Source of the DNA: Grifola frondosa
Taxonomy: Eukaryota; Basidiomycota; Agaricomycetes; Polyporales; Grifolaceae
Direction of reading: 5' to 3'
Assembly (NCBI GenBank): GCA_001683735.1
Contig: LUGG01000003.1
Location: 868,001-932,000 of the forward strand
Length of the DNA: 64,000 nucleotides
The stretch's first letter is position 1. Each line of letters starts with the position of its first letter. Both the position numbers and the translations under genes were made by a program. Positions 46,301-58,200 of this stretch are shown in pieces. The notes under the pieces were generated by a model. It was not told where the DNA came from, made no database searches, and saw only the letters and a list, made by a program, of their open reading frames with translations.

Positions 46301-49015
46301 GGCGGACCACCTCATAGAATCCCATCTGGGCGCAGCGAGCGAACTCGTGTGCGCTCTCCTCCAATAACAGTCATACGTGCCGGGAGTCCTCGACCGACTG
46401 AGATTTTCCCAGAGGAGCCACATCGTGTTGGCTCACCTGTGTCTTATGCTGTTCCACATCGCGTTGGTTCGCCTGTGTCTCATGCTGTTCCGCATCGGCC
46501 CCGTACAGGTGAGTTACTCCTCGTGAATCATCCTCGCTTATTTAAATAACGCACGTAGTCTCGCACCATGTTTATGAACCAAGCGAAGTCCCTGAACACG
46601 TGGCAAGATCTAGAAGTCCCAGTCCCAGTAAGAGATGAATTACTGACCTGCCGATCTTAAAGTGTCTAACAATTATGGTTTAGCTGGAACTGCATATGAA
46701 AGAGAATTTGGAAGACCTGTACCTCACGGTCAGTTATGTTACCTTGCATTGGATCATCCCAGACTAACGGTGATATAGTGTCGCGTGTGCCTACACGCCG
46801 TGCTACAGAACGACCTATGAGTCCTGTGGAAGGGTTGAGAGAACAACTTCGTCGAGTTCCATCTGGTGGAACAGCAATTCCTTACGTGCCTACAATCGCA
46901 CCCTCGGAAGCTCCTTCCCGTGCGCCGCCACATGGAGAGCCTTTCACGCGTGAGGCAGCGATACCGGTGTCGAGGACGCCGCCACCTGTCATCGTTCCGG
47001 AGCCAACCATTCGACCGGCGGTGTCGCCGCCTCCTCGCACTGTCGCCCTTGCGCCATCTGCACAATCTGGTCCGGGTGACCTGCTCTACGAAAATGCCGA
47101 ACGAGAGCGCGAAGAACATTTCGGAGATCTCGAGCGGCGCATGCACGATCTCATCGGGGCTTCGCAAGAAGCAGAAGAAAACCGCGACGCGAACTTCAGA
47201 GCAAACGAAGACGAGCGCGATCGGATATTTGTGCAAAACGAACGTCGGCGCGACGAGGAGGCTATCCAGCGCCGGGACGAGATTTGGAGGGAGCTGGAGG
47301 ATCGCCTGGCTACTCTGGCTCCCGCTGCCGGCGAAGCTCCCATACTGTTCTGTCCCCAGGAGGTCCGCCTGTGGAACCCGAGGAAGAAGCTGCTGTTCGT
47401 GAGGCTGAAGTCGCTCCGCCTGTGACCGCGCAGGCACCAGCTGCGCCAGCACCGGACGTGGCGTCATTGTTGGATGTTGCATCGCGCCATTCTGAAGAGT
47501 TAAGAGACATCGTGGCAGCCGAAAGGGAAGAATTTCAAAGGGAGCTTGCCGAGCAGCGCGCAGAAAGAGATCGCGCCCTCGCTGAACTGAAAGCAACGCA
47601 CGATCAAATTGAAGAGGAGCTACGGGCGCGCATACAGCTACTAACAAACGAGCTGGATTCCGTGCGCGCAGATTTGACGCGGGAGCGCGAGCTGCGGTCG
47701 GTGGAGGAGATGGACCGGCACGAGCGCGAGCGGGCGGAGATGCTGGAACACGACGAGGCGATGCGCAAGCAACTGTCTGACATCACAGAGTTGGTGTCGG
47801 AGCAGCGCGACGAAATGGCGAACAAGCGGGAGGTCATGGACCAGCGCTGGGCGGAGACGCAGGAGAGAAACGAGCACAAGGATGCGATGTGTGCTGAGCT
47901 CCGCAGGATGGTCGAGCAGATCATCGAGCAAAAGGAGGCTGAGAGGGAAGAGCGGGAGCAGGAGCGGGCCAGAGCGGCCGAACAACCGAGTGGGTATCAC
48001 TATGCACGATCGCAGCCTATTGCTGACATTCTATTCAATAGCCTTGCAGAGCATCCTGGATACCATCCTGCAAGAGAATGCCAGTCATCGAGAGAGACTC
48101 GACCAGCTCGCCAACGGTGAGCATCTCATAATTTTGCTATATTTATTCATTCTAAAGTGCGGTATAGACTGGAGAGCAGACTGCGAAAGACACAAGGAAG
48201 AAACTATCGCATCTGTGAGAGCGACGGCTAATGAACAAGTGCCTTTCAACGTTCAAGCCGTGAGTTCTTCTATCTTGACTTGAGAATATCGTATAGACTT
48301 ACATTGCTTGCCGCAGTACCTCGACGACTTCAGTCGATCGTTGGCAAGCGAAGTACGCATGCTTTTGGGCGAAGTAGGCAAATTGCGCGAAGAAAGGCGG
48401 AACTTACAATTGTGCGTCTCATCTTTCTTTATTCTCACACATCCTACCATTACTTATCTTAATTCACAGCGAGCTGGGCTGTATGCTGACTATGAAATCG
48501 AAGTATGGCCCTGGCGGAGAGTTCGACCCCGACTGTGAGTGTGCTCTCTCAAGCAGCAACACATCTCAGCGCGGAATGCGATTGACCCCACTTTTGCAGG
48601 AGACCTACCACAGGCCCTTGCGCTGCTGGTGCGGCGGAGCCACCTCCTCCCGAAGCACCTCCCCCTCCTGAAGAACCTATAGCAGCGCCTTCGGGATGGC
48701 GTCCGCTGCATCGGGGGACCCGTAGACAACGGACGCAACAGCGTGCTGCTGCCGCGCCTCCCCCACCCCCTCAACCTGAAGTTCCGCCTCCAGCCCATCT
48801 TCGGGGCAATATGCAATCGTGGGCGACTTGGCTTCGTAAGTATTATTCGCTGCCTTTTTCTGTTGATATTGGGCTAACTAAGGGATGCCATCTCCGTAGC
48901 TGACCCAAACTCGGACGTCACGCCACCGATCAGGCCATCTACACTGGTGGTTCAGACCCCGTCCCCTCCTGGGTTGTTTGGGCCGCGCTCTCCTCGCGGC
49001 TCGCTGCACCAATGA
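37343..49015 (+). CDS. Giant PH-domain, disordered and coiled-coil protein (about 3,500 aa, 18 exons)
   Basis: Proposed exons run from 37343-37481 to 48900-49015, including the long ones 37608-39007, 39542-41929, 41983-43701, 44331-46508 and 46779-47989. An N-terminal Ser/Thr-rich region leads to SPLTSVRNIVAAWKERTP and then a PH domain (LRIGLLWYLNVHAPPPYRWQ ... ERVRWVSAIW, residues about 513-670). A very long Ser/Pro-rich disordered region with short helices follows (for example VQLRDALDGIVRQLGVLSDG), then an RS-like Arg/Ser region. The C-terminal coiled coil (about 47.08-48.5 kb) ends with LFGPRSPRGSLHQ. Large proteins of this plan occur singly in Agaricomycetes; a membrane-linked or cytoskeletal scaffold role is only a guess. 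One-base breaks lie near 38672, 38915, 39225, 41600 and 47340, with a compensating pair at 39745-39830. Confidence 0.75.
40770..40950 (+). repeat. Coding repeat of the TEPSTxYxTAxxC type in the giant gene
   Basis: Roughly five degenerate units of about 33-48 bp encode variants of CPTEPSTEYVTADIC. The unit starts DYDTADICPTDYATAEIC and ends EYDTAECRC. The regular Cys and Tyr spacing inside an otherwise Ser/Pro-rich disordered region is unusual. The reading frame is open through the block. Confidence 0.7.
42005..42095 (+). repeat. CT-rich microsatellite encoding (SPSPSL)n
   Basis: Repeats of CCTTCTCCTTCCCTCTCC (18 bp) directly after the acceptor of the 41983 exon encode Ser-Pro-Ser-Leu runs. 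The unit is a multiple of three, so slippage by whole units keeps the frame of the giant gene. Confidence 0.8.
46018..46205 (+). repeat. 60-bp tandem repeat encoding RS-like 20-aa units
   Basis: Three near-identical 60-bp units encode EEPSRGGRRPPRSRSPHSDR inside the Arg/Ser-rich part of the giant protein. Two units are almost identical in DNA, which points to recent duplication. RS-like dipeptides are usual targets of SR-type kinases; that link here is inference. Confidence 0.85.
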
Positions 49016-49461
49016 GGGTGTTGTGATGATCACTTCATTGATTTATGATTTAATGTCTGTGTTCTGTTTTTCGCGATTTATCATGCCTCAGTTCTACGAC
49101 ATTTACGCTGTAAGATACCATTTCATGTCTGTGCAGTATCTTGCTTGTATCTCATTTGTATTTTACGTCAACTGAATGCGATGTTCAATTGAAACTTCAT
49201 ATTTGCGGGAACTGAACATCCACTTACTCCGGGTGCTCATTGGCCCGTGCACTCCGGGGGCCCAGAAACATGCCCGATGCCGCTTGCGGCTTGAAGAATT
49301 TATGTTGAACTTCTATGGCAGTGATTAGCTGCTTGGTGGATGCTTGAGAAGTTGATACATGTCGATCAAGAGACGACCCTCAAATAGACAGGTGAAAATA
49401 AATACCCACGACACTCTAATCGACAACCATTGCCAGAACCAAACTATCCGACATGGTCATC
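49016..49461. other. Convergent 3' spacer; nothing recognised
   Basis: 446 bp between the stop of the giant gene and the stop of the minus-strand DUF6533 gene. The right part (about 49350-49461) is similar, in inverse orientation, to 62723-62830 downstream of the second DUF6533 copy. Confidence 0.6.
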
Positions 49462-50873
49462 CTACACGACGATTGACCCGACTACGGTTGGAACCATAGA
49501 TTGCTCAGAGAGCACACAGTCAGGTTCGAACATCATCGTTTGGACCGTCACAGATGACTCTCCTTCCCAACAGTAGCGCCGCAGGTTGAGAATGAGATGC
49601 GAGCCCTGTGTGACGTGCATATTTAGTGCCCTCCCTCAGCCAAATTTTTCAAATCGCTATACTCACTGCGAAGGACATCACAGACATCGCCCAACTGCAA
49701 ATGGCAGGATATGAGATTATGAAAATCGGTTTGAAACAGAGAACACGAACTTGAAACATATTCCTGCAAGAGGCGAGTGGTTGAGTTGATACATCAGCGT
49801 GTTCAGCAGCATAGCCACTATTCATGTCAAATACTATTATCAGCGACTTGACGGACGATATGAAACACGACGAACCAAATATCAATGCAAATGCCCATGT
49901 TCCATCCCGCATGAAGACGTTCATGAGCGATCGTTTCCCGATGCAATGGCGAGCGTGTCGGAAGAATTTGACCAGCGTCAGCGCAAAGAGGATGGTCTCG
50001 AAAGCAAGAGAAGAAATCCTATTCATGACAGCAGACACTCCCTTAGCAAAGGGCGGACACAAAATTGGATGCTCACTTACCAGCATGCCATGAAAAGAGC
50101 TGGTGCACCACTGACAAGACATTCCGGAGTGAATGTCATCTTTGGGACTGATAGGCATAGCGCAGTGATCATGGCTGTAACTTCCAGAACGAACAGCGTC
50201 GAAATCGCGGTGAGCATGATCTTGTTGCAGTTATATAGGGCATATACTACACGTTGCTTGCTGTTAATCGGAAATTCATGTGGTCCTGAAAATGTTGCGC
50301 ACCGCGAGTGATCAACACGATCTCCACAGATAGAATGACGACTTCCATCACTGCGGCTTGGTACGATAGCCATGCGCGGCATCCTGTAGAACTGAAGTGC
50401 ACGCCTGTCGCGTTACTGGTGTTGGTTACAATGAGTGTGCTGTACAAATACGATGAGCGCCGAGGCCTGGCATCGATCAAAAGGGAAACAGGGGACGTAC
50501 CCTTGGGCGAGTATAGGCATGTGTCGAATGAAAGCATACATCCATGACATCTTTCCCTTAGGACGTCTGGTACAAAGTTTTGGTTAGCGTAAGCTCCCGA
50601 ATAGAGCCGTGCGAGCGTATTTTATTTACCGCCAGATATACTCCACCTATCGTGACAACGACTGGTTAATCCGCGCAGTAAACATTATGATTTTTTGGCA
50701 TAGTGCTCACCTCATCTGCGAGGTTTATGAGCATATCCCATGCTAGAAACACCAAGGCAGCGACTAACGATATTATTTCAGCATTATCGGTGATGCAGCG
50801 AACAGCGATTTTCTATACCTGCAGCATAACTAGTGTCTCGTATTTCTGCAACGAAAATGAGATTCGTGGCCAT
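49462..50873 (-). CDS. DUF6533 multi-pass membrane protein, intact copy
   Basis: Eight exons on the minus strand: 50873-50819, 50763-50711, 50646-50630, 50566-50501, 50439-50303, 50246-50081, 50018-49667 and 49605-49462. They give 329 aa with every junction GT...AG and every phase consistent, including a 17-bp micro-exon. The DUF6533 pattern is visible: FLAWDMLINLADEVEYIWRR near the N-terminus, TLIVTNTSNATGVHFSSTGC, VYALYNCNKIML, a FETILFALTLVKFFRH segment, MRDGTWAFALIF, and the C-terminal SHLILNLRRYC. About seven hydrophobic segments are expected. These fungal proteins resemble 7-TM receptors in layout, but ligand and signalling are unknown. Two damaged paralogues lie at 61.3 and 63.2 kb on the opposite strand. 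Confidence 0.85.
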
Positions 50874-51408
50874 CGTGAGATACAACGTTTGTGATTAGAC
50901 TGGAACTTGGTAGTAGTCCTGGGACAGCGGGGAACGATAAGGGAGGTATGACATAGAAGAGCCATCGCTGGAATGCTGTGCGAAAAGGAAGTTAGAGTTG
51001 ACGGTACTGATAGCAATCCCCATTCTGAGTGACATGGGAAGCCTACCAGCATACAGGTTCTGTAGATGTAACCCCAGACTCTTCGATTCTGATGAAAAGT
51101 GTCGTCGTGGGAGTCCTATCCTGAATCCAGTGACCAGAAATCCATTCGAAGACGGAACTCGACATGATACGTTGCTACGACGTGTCAGCGGTCCATCTCA
51201 GTCCATCCAATGTACCGTGTACAAGGACATGCACTGCACCTTCTACCGTTAAGCTTGAAGCTGAACGTTTGAACGTTTGAACGTTGAACTTTCCGGAAGT
51301 GTTGAATACTTATGTTGAATTCGCAGTTTAGTCACGTGACTGCACACTCGAACTTCAACATCAATCGCTTGAATTGAACCAATGCAGAACTCCTTCCATC
51401 TCTCACAT
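50874..51408. other. Divergent upstream region of DUF6533 gene and F-box relic
   Basis: No gene. The left part (to about 51010) is homologous, inverted, to the sequence just upstream of the second DUF6533 copy (about 61200-61329). Near 51255-51290 there is a short direct repeat of GAACGTTTGAACGTT. Confidence 0.55.
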
Positions 51409-52997
51409 ATGCATTCTCTATTCCATACGGACGATATTTTACATGCGATATGTGATACTCTTCTAGAAGAGGACGAGCTGGAACCTCTTGCTCACCTCAC
51501 ATATTGTTTCGACGGCTTTTTTCAAAATTGCTGCCGGTAACTTATGGAGGAATCTTGACGACTTCAAGCCCATTTTTAGCGATTTTTGAAGTACAATGTC
51601 CTCCCTCAGATTCTGCAGAGTCCAATGCGGAGGTATGAAATATTACGTCACATTTCGCTTGCCTTCGTGCTCATGACAGTTTCTCAAGCTCGTACTGGGT
51701 GACCGCACAATGCAGAGGCTTATGTTCTACTGTAGCTTCGTGCGGTGTATATCGATCGACTACGACGAGGTCCCAGAGGGATTTCTGAAGCTCATGACGC
51801 TCTATCATCCTATACTTCCCAACCTACATTCTCTCACGTGGCTCGTTAGCTCTCCTGAACAGTTGGAATGCGCCATGCCCTTCATTTCACTGTCACTCAC
51901 ACATCTTACCCGACCGGCGATGCGACAGTTGTACGCGACGAGCATGGTCTCTGCACAGAATATCTCCACAGGATCTGCACTGAAGCCCCTCATCTTCGCC
52001 ACTTCGAGCTGTCGTGGATGCACAGTTCGGCTGCCCCCTCCTTGGTAACCCAGCACAAGACTGCTTCTGTCCTACCGGCCTTTACGCACTTAGCGACCCT
52101 CGCTCTCGCATGGAACGTTGCTTGTGCGCCGAGCATCATCCTCGCCCTATCGACGCTTCCTCGATTGAAGAATTTGACGATCGATCGATTTTATACATCG
52201 GTCGGCGCCAATGAAGTATTACCATTCGTGCTTCCTACCGATGGATTCGAATCTCTGGAATCACTGAACTTGCAGCTTCCCTTTCGGGCTGCGTACCAAA
52301 TCCTACTTGCATTCCCTGTCGCTCAACTCAAGATCATCACGCTCTATATGGACGATAGATGCTGGATACATGAGCAGCTCGATATCACACGCTTTGTGGC
52401 GCACGCATTTTGCCGTTCGCTGGAACGTTTCCATTTTCGTGCTCCAGAGTACCCAGATAACAAACGCTGCCCTCTATCGCTCGATGTCATCAACCTCTTG
52501 CAAACTATCGACCTGATAGATGTCGAACTCGGATGGGTTGACCCGAGAGATATCACTGATGCATTGTGCGAATCCATGGCCCGCGCATGGCCACGATTGG
52601 AGCGGCTAGAACTTTTGCCCATGATATGGTGCTAAATCCGCCCTCCACCATGGCGACCCTGGCTGGACTGTTGCCCTTTGCAGTTCATTGCCCGAAGCTG
52701 CGATGTCTTCATATCGAAGTGAATGCCACTGGCCAAAGCTGGCCTTGTGCCGAGATTATTCCTACGCCATCCTGTCGTCTACACCAACTTAACCTCTCGG
52801 GCTCTCCTATCGATTGTCCATATGCTGTTGTGGACTTCCTTTTGCGGGTCTTCCTCGCTGTGGAGGACATATGGTTCGACGTCCTGACCGCAGGTTGCTA
52901 TCAAAATCATGCTCTTATGAGGGCCTGGAAGGAAGTACGGCGTGCTCTTATACAGGTCAGTGGCCCCCGTTATCGCAATATGCTTAACATGCATTGA
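51409..52997 (+). pseudogene. F-box/leucine-rich-repeat protein, several frameshifts
   Basis: The start at 51409 gives an F-box-like N-terminus (MHSLFHTDDILHAICDTLLE). Collinear pieces follow: AAGNLWRNLDDFKPIF, FVRCISIDYDEVPEGFLKL, LPNLHSLTWLVSSPEQLECA, then TEAPHLRHFELSWMHSS and a series of leucine-rich units (LSTLPRLKNLTIDRFYTSVG, ESLESLNLQLPF, WPRLERLELLP, CPKLRCLHIEVNATGQSW, CRLHQLNLSGSPIDCP). This is the common Agaricomycete F-box layout, predicted to select substrates for SCF ubiquitin ligases. One-base breaks lie near 51525, 51910 and 52613, and one intron at about 51637-51692. Three or more lesions in a short gene favour true decay, although assembly errors could contribute. Confidence 0.65.
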
Positions 52998-53676
52998 CAA
53001 AGTCAAACTTTCAGGACAATACAACGGACACGTAGTTTCGACATTCTGCTACTTGGAGCAGGATAAAGGAGCTCGTAGTCTTGTATCCGCGTGTGGATCT
53101 TCCGTCCACCCAGAACTTCTGAAGAAACTACAAACAACCGGGAGGATATTGTGCGCTGCACAAACCGAAATATCCTCGAGCCGTCTGGCCAGGTGATTGC
53201 AATAGGTAAAGGCGTCTTCTTGGGAACGGACTATGGATGCATCGAGTCGTGCTTGGGCAGCCACGCTACTCGAGAGCACGATCAGATCACGCGTAAAGTA
53301 AAGAACTCAGTCCCAGAGACCGGGTGCTGCTTGTGTTGTTAACAAGTTATGATTTCACCTTGCTACTTCAATGAGCGCCGGGCTGCAATGGCTGAAATAC
53401 GTACCGGTACATACGAACTTTCGTTCAATCATCAGCGTATGTCTTCAAACCACCTTCTTTCGGTAAGGCAGGTTCACTCAATTTACTACTTCTCTGACTT
53501 GGAGCGAAGAAACAAGGCAGATCCACACTACATGCCAGATTTGGAAGGATCGTTTGCCAGACATAAATGGTCACGCAATTTTTTTCATGACCTTTCCCAC
53601 TTAATCTCACTAGGTATTCTTACAGTTGGCTTGTGCATCTCCATTGTTCGGAGATACAATGATCTACGCTATGTCT
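52998..53676. other. No gene confirmed
   Basis: A short plus-strand frame (53091-53342) ends in GCCLCC, which looks like a prenylation or palmitoylation tail, but nothing upstream supports a gene. A 118-codon frame at 53349-53705 overlaps the 3' end of the CmcJ-like gene on the other strand and has no family resemblance. Confidence 0.4.
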
Positions 53677-54635
53677 TCAATCGGTATCAAATACCAAAGC
53701 CCTGACCTCGATGGACTGTCTCTGCGGTGCCTCTGCTGGACTCGTCGCATCCAAAAATGCAGAGTGCGGTGTCAAACGCGCCCTATCTATCTCTGAGTCA
53801 TAGCACTTGATAAGCGTGACTTCCTCGGGGTTTGGTTTGACAAATAGTACCACTGGTGGTTTGGATTGTAGCGCACGCTGAAAGTGCCCCCAACTCGGTC
53901 CGGATAGATGAGGCGTACAGGTACGAGGTCTTTCTCCTGATCCAGGTGTCGCCAGTCGGACACTGCGAGTGGCTTGTGCACAACTGGGTGTCCGATGGGG
54001 CGCCATACATTGATGATGCGCACACGAGACTGGAGGAGGCGATTCGCGTCTTCACCAAGATGACGGCGAACGCGCTCTACGCTCGCAGTGAATGTCTGGT
54101 CGATGTGCACGCGTTCCTGGACGAGAAGTCAACACGCTGTACGGCATAAATTTTGGGATATTTACGACTGGTCCACGATTCTGAGCTCCAGGCTTGTCGT
54201 TGTCGTGATTAGGCTTACGGCTGCCGCGGACAATACGAATAGATATATGAAGGGATTTATCTCGACATTTCGTCAAGGCCTACCGGATGGTGTGATCAAA
54301 AATGAACACACGCTTCGCTCCCACTTGTTTCTTCAAAATACCTCCACCTCCTTGTAGTACTTCATCTTGATGATGTCTTCATCTACAAATTCCTTCACCT
54401 CGCTCGGCCACTTGATATATTGGAACCCTGTTGTGTCCAGAGTGTAGGCGGACTCGTTTCCGCGTACATCCTGGACGATGACGGGTTGTGGGTCGGAGCC
54501 TAAATTGTCTCGAAGTTTTCCTTCGGGGGCGTCGTAAACGTATTGGTATGGTGCTTCGTCGCCAATGGGCGCATAATAATTGAGAGTGGTCGAGACGTCG
54601 CGGGGGCTGAGAGCTGTGGCCCTTGTCATTGTCAA
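53677..54635 (-). CDS. CmcJ/AsaB/NvfI-like oxidoreductase, two homopolymer frameshifts
   Basis: From Met at 54635 the minus strand reads VSTTLNYYAPIGDEAPYQYV, DVRGNESAYTLDTTGFQYIK, VGAKRVFIFDHTIR, two short introns, then ERVHIDQTFTASVERVRRHL, GRPI-type VRIINVWRPIGHPVVHKPLA, DLVPVRLIYPDRVGGTFSVR, YNPNHQWYYLSNQTP, LIKCYDSEIDRARLTPHSAF and IEVRALVFDTD, about 280 aa. The family contains fungal 2-oxoglutarate/Fe(II)-like hydroxylases or desaturases of secondary metabolism. The HxD (HID in VHIDQ) and the distal His (LTPHSAF) fit the metal site. One base is missing near 54338 (T run) and one near 53830 (C run). No biosynthetic cluster surrounds it. The exact exon 1/2 junction (54284/54192) is uncertain. 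Confidence 0.75.
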
Positions 54636-55241
54636 TGTCGATCAAAACTTACGAACACCCCGGAAGAGAGCTTCTATTTTATATAACGGTCGAAGGGCAG
54701 ACGCGACTTTCTCAGCATCAGCATCATGCATCTTTCTAAGCAAGCTTGGGTCATCTGACACGACGCCCTAAATCTCACTATATTGCTCGTCAAATTGATA
54801 AGATTCCTAGGTTGCATACGCCAGAAAGAGACAGTCACAAGCGACTAACTAATTCTGCCACAGGTATGAGCCTCCGTCACGCCATCCTCATACAAACATT
54901 CGGAAATGCTCTTGTCCTCAGGCCTCAGGTTTCAAGTGCCATCTGGATAGCATGACAAGATGCTGTATAATAGAAATACTCTTTCTCAATATTGCTATTT
55001 AACTCGGGAAGTCGAGCTCGTTCGTAGATACGATTCGTAAATGTTCATGAGCATTAAGACATAATCTACGGGATACAATCTGGATATGCTGTGATGTTAC
55101 AGTGAGTGGCCCTAAGGGAGTCAGTATTCGAAGCACGAAGTTATACTACCAACTATCAGAAAAATCCGAGGAGGTACGTAGAAAGGCAACAAAATAAAGA
55201 AAGAAAATTGAACGACATGAAATAGCCGCAGAGATACGCAC
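54636..55241. other. Intergenic; nothing recognised
   Basis: Promoter side of the CmcJ-like gene and 3' side of the ABC transporter. No conserved frame. Confidence 0.55.
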
Positions 55242-58200
55242 TCACTCGCCCGCCCATTCACCACCACTCGCGAGCTGGGCAAAGATCCCGCGCCTCTCCA
55301 TGAGAGACTCATACGTACCCTCCTCCGCAATCGCACCGTCGTGGACAACGACGATGCGGTCACACATCTGCATCAGGGGAAGTTTGTGGGTCACTACCAG
55401 CGTGGTCCTCCCAACCTTCGCATGACGCAGGGTCTCCATCACGGCGGCCTGGTTCGCCGCATCCAGGGAAGACGTGCACTCGTCCAAAATTAGGATCCGT
55501 GCAGGTCGCGCGAGAGCACGCGCAATTTGAAGCCGCTGCGCCTGGCCGCCCGAGATCAACGACGCATTCTCGCCAATAGACGTGTCGTATCCCTTTGGTA
55601 ACGATTCAATGAAGTCGTGTACGTGTGCTGCCTTCGCAGCCTGCTGGACATCTGCATCAGAGAGCGATTCGCTCCCATACGCAATGTTCTCCCGAATGGT
55701 CCCATCACAAAGATTCGGCTGCTGGCTCACAACTGCAACGTGATCTCGCAAGTGATGGACGTCCATGGATCCCAATTCGTAGTGGCCAATGGTGATGCGT
55801 CCTGACGATGGCTCGTAGAGTCTTTGAAGTAGCGCAGCTATGGTGGATTTCCCAGAACCCGATGAACCAACAACTGCGACACACTCGCTGTCGGCGATCT
55901 CAATCGATAGATCCTTGAGGACTGGTACATCAGGGCGCTCTGGGTACGAGAAGTCGACGTGGTTGAAGGTGACAGGACCAGAAATGGGAGGTCGGAAAAT
56001 ACCGCGGGATTCGTCAGTATCCACCGAAAGCTTGAGCAGTCGGTTAAAATCGCGGGTAGCCTGGACTGACTTGGCAATCCTTTGTGCTATAGACGAATGA
56101 ATGAGTACCATGTAATTTGAATGATGACGAGAAGAAACGCACTGAAAGCCATCAGTTGGGAACCGATAGATACCGAGAACACAACAAGTTGCAGCGTTTG
56201 TATCATCTGCAAATACGTATATGTGCCGCGGGCGATGAGGACTGCGCCGACGTAAAATAGAAGGGCCTCGGCTAGATAAATCAAGGCACTGGATATGCCG
56301 TAGGTGCACCCCTCAACGAACGCCCCTCGAACCCCAGTGGAGAGTGCCCGGCCGACAGCGTCATAGAATTTCTCCCGGAAAGCGCCTTCGAAGCCCATAG
56401 CACGTATGCCGCGAACGTTGGAGATAGCCTATCTGTCCGTCAGCAACATCTCATAGGTAACAGTAGTTGCACTAACCTCATGATATTGTTTCGCCACTTC
56501 CTCGCGCGCACGCTTGTTACGCACCTCACACTTCGCCACCAAGTTCGTCTGTATGGCCATCACCCCCGCGAATACCGGCGCAATCGCGAAGCCGACCAAG
56601 GTGAGCTGCCACCCGGTGACCAGCGCCCATACCAGACCGACGCCAAGCATCGCGGTGACCACTACAAACTGGGTCAGCACGGTCGCAATCAGCGAGCGCG
56701 CGTCATCGCCATCTTTAATGAGAATCTGGACTAGGCGCGGCGGGCTATTCTCGCTCTTGTCAAACCACCGTTTGTCCTGCGCGAGCACGCGTGCGAAGCA
56801 TTCTTCACGAATCCGTGTCACCCATGCGATTGCTGCGTTCTCCATGATGACGTATTTGAGACCCATGAAAAGCCCGTCCGCCGCCGCAACTGCAAGTACG
56901 ATCCCACCGTAGATATTGATGATGTTCACATTATGTGCGCCAATTGAGACTTGGAAGAAGAGTTGAGAGAGGAGGAATGAGAAGAGCGGGGTCATGGTGC
57001 CACTTGCAAGACATATGATAATGCCAAAAGCCAGCACGGGCTTGTGGGGGATGGTCGGATATATATCGCGGACGAGTCGCCAGAATGGTATCTCCGCATC
57101 GACGTGCGGTGCCGATTCGTCAACCTTTATCGCACTAGGAGGGGCGGTTTTGACGTCTGTCAGAGTGGCCATCTTGATATCGCCCCAGTGAGCTCTCGCG
57201 TGCTTCGGCGAAGCGAGCGAGTCAGCACGTCTCCGGCGATTGACTTCTATCGCGCTATCTTTCATGGCCGCCTTCTCCGCATCGAACTCCTCGTCGTCCA
57301 TGACCATGGTACCGGAAAACAGTGATGTCGGTGACGGATGTAGCGTGAGGGTTGGTGATGTCGGTTCGAACTGCAGGCTATGGCGGTGGCTAGCCGCAGT
57401 CACAATAGCGGGCGGTACCGCAACAGTCGGGATATCGATATGCATCGTACGCCGCCTAAGCTCCTTCTTCTGACTGTGAAGACCATCCTGCGGGATTCCT
57501 CCAGCAGGCACAAACCGGTTCTCGCGTGGCATCACCGGAGCGGGTGCGTGTGCACCTCTGCCGGTTTCGTCAAGTCAGCGACGACGTCGAACATCCAGTT
57601 TCCCAAAGTCAGTGGACGGAAGGTGGAAGGGGCAATGCTTTGATGCCTCAGCGCAGGGATGCCGGAGGTCATAGCCTCGAGCTCCTCCTGTTTCTCTGCG
57701 TCCTGCTGCTCGAATATGGCCTCGAGCGGAACCGTCGGGTCTTCCTGCTCCTCCGTGCCCGACTGGAATCCACCCGTAGAGTCTTGGATAGCAGCCATCT
57801 GACAAAATTCGCTGTCCGGAAATTCCTCCAGCGCGTGACGGAAGCCTTGCTCCACTAGCTGACCCTCCTTCAACACGTGCACGAAGTCGTCCTTCCCGAT
57901 CTGGGAAAGGTCATGGGTGATGACGACGTTGGTCATGTTGTGCCGCCAATGCTTGATCGCTTCGAAGACCAAGATGCGGGACGTCGCGTCCAGCGCGGAC
58001 GTCGCTTCGTCTGCAAAAAGAAATAATAATAAGCGAACGATACGAGAACAGAAGGCATAGCAAGCGCACCGAGAATAAGGACTGTAGGATTGCGCAAAAG
58101 CGCCCGCGCAATTGCCAAACGCTGCTTCTGGCCACCAGACAGATTCGCTCCGCCAACTCCAAGCTGTGTATCATACCCATCAGGGAGGTCTCTGACAAAT

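Noticed and set aside
45696..46364. 222-codon minus-strand frame with repeats
   Set aside because: It mirrors the 60-bp RS-like repeat of the giant gene on the opposite strand, with no splice sites or family.
53091..53342. Small plus-strand frame ending GCCLCC, considered as a lipidated pheromone or Rab-like tail
   Set aside because: The tail is not a standard CaaX box, the rest has no resemblance to pheromone precursors, and no second maturation motif is seen.
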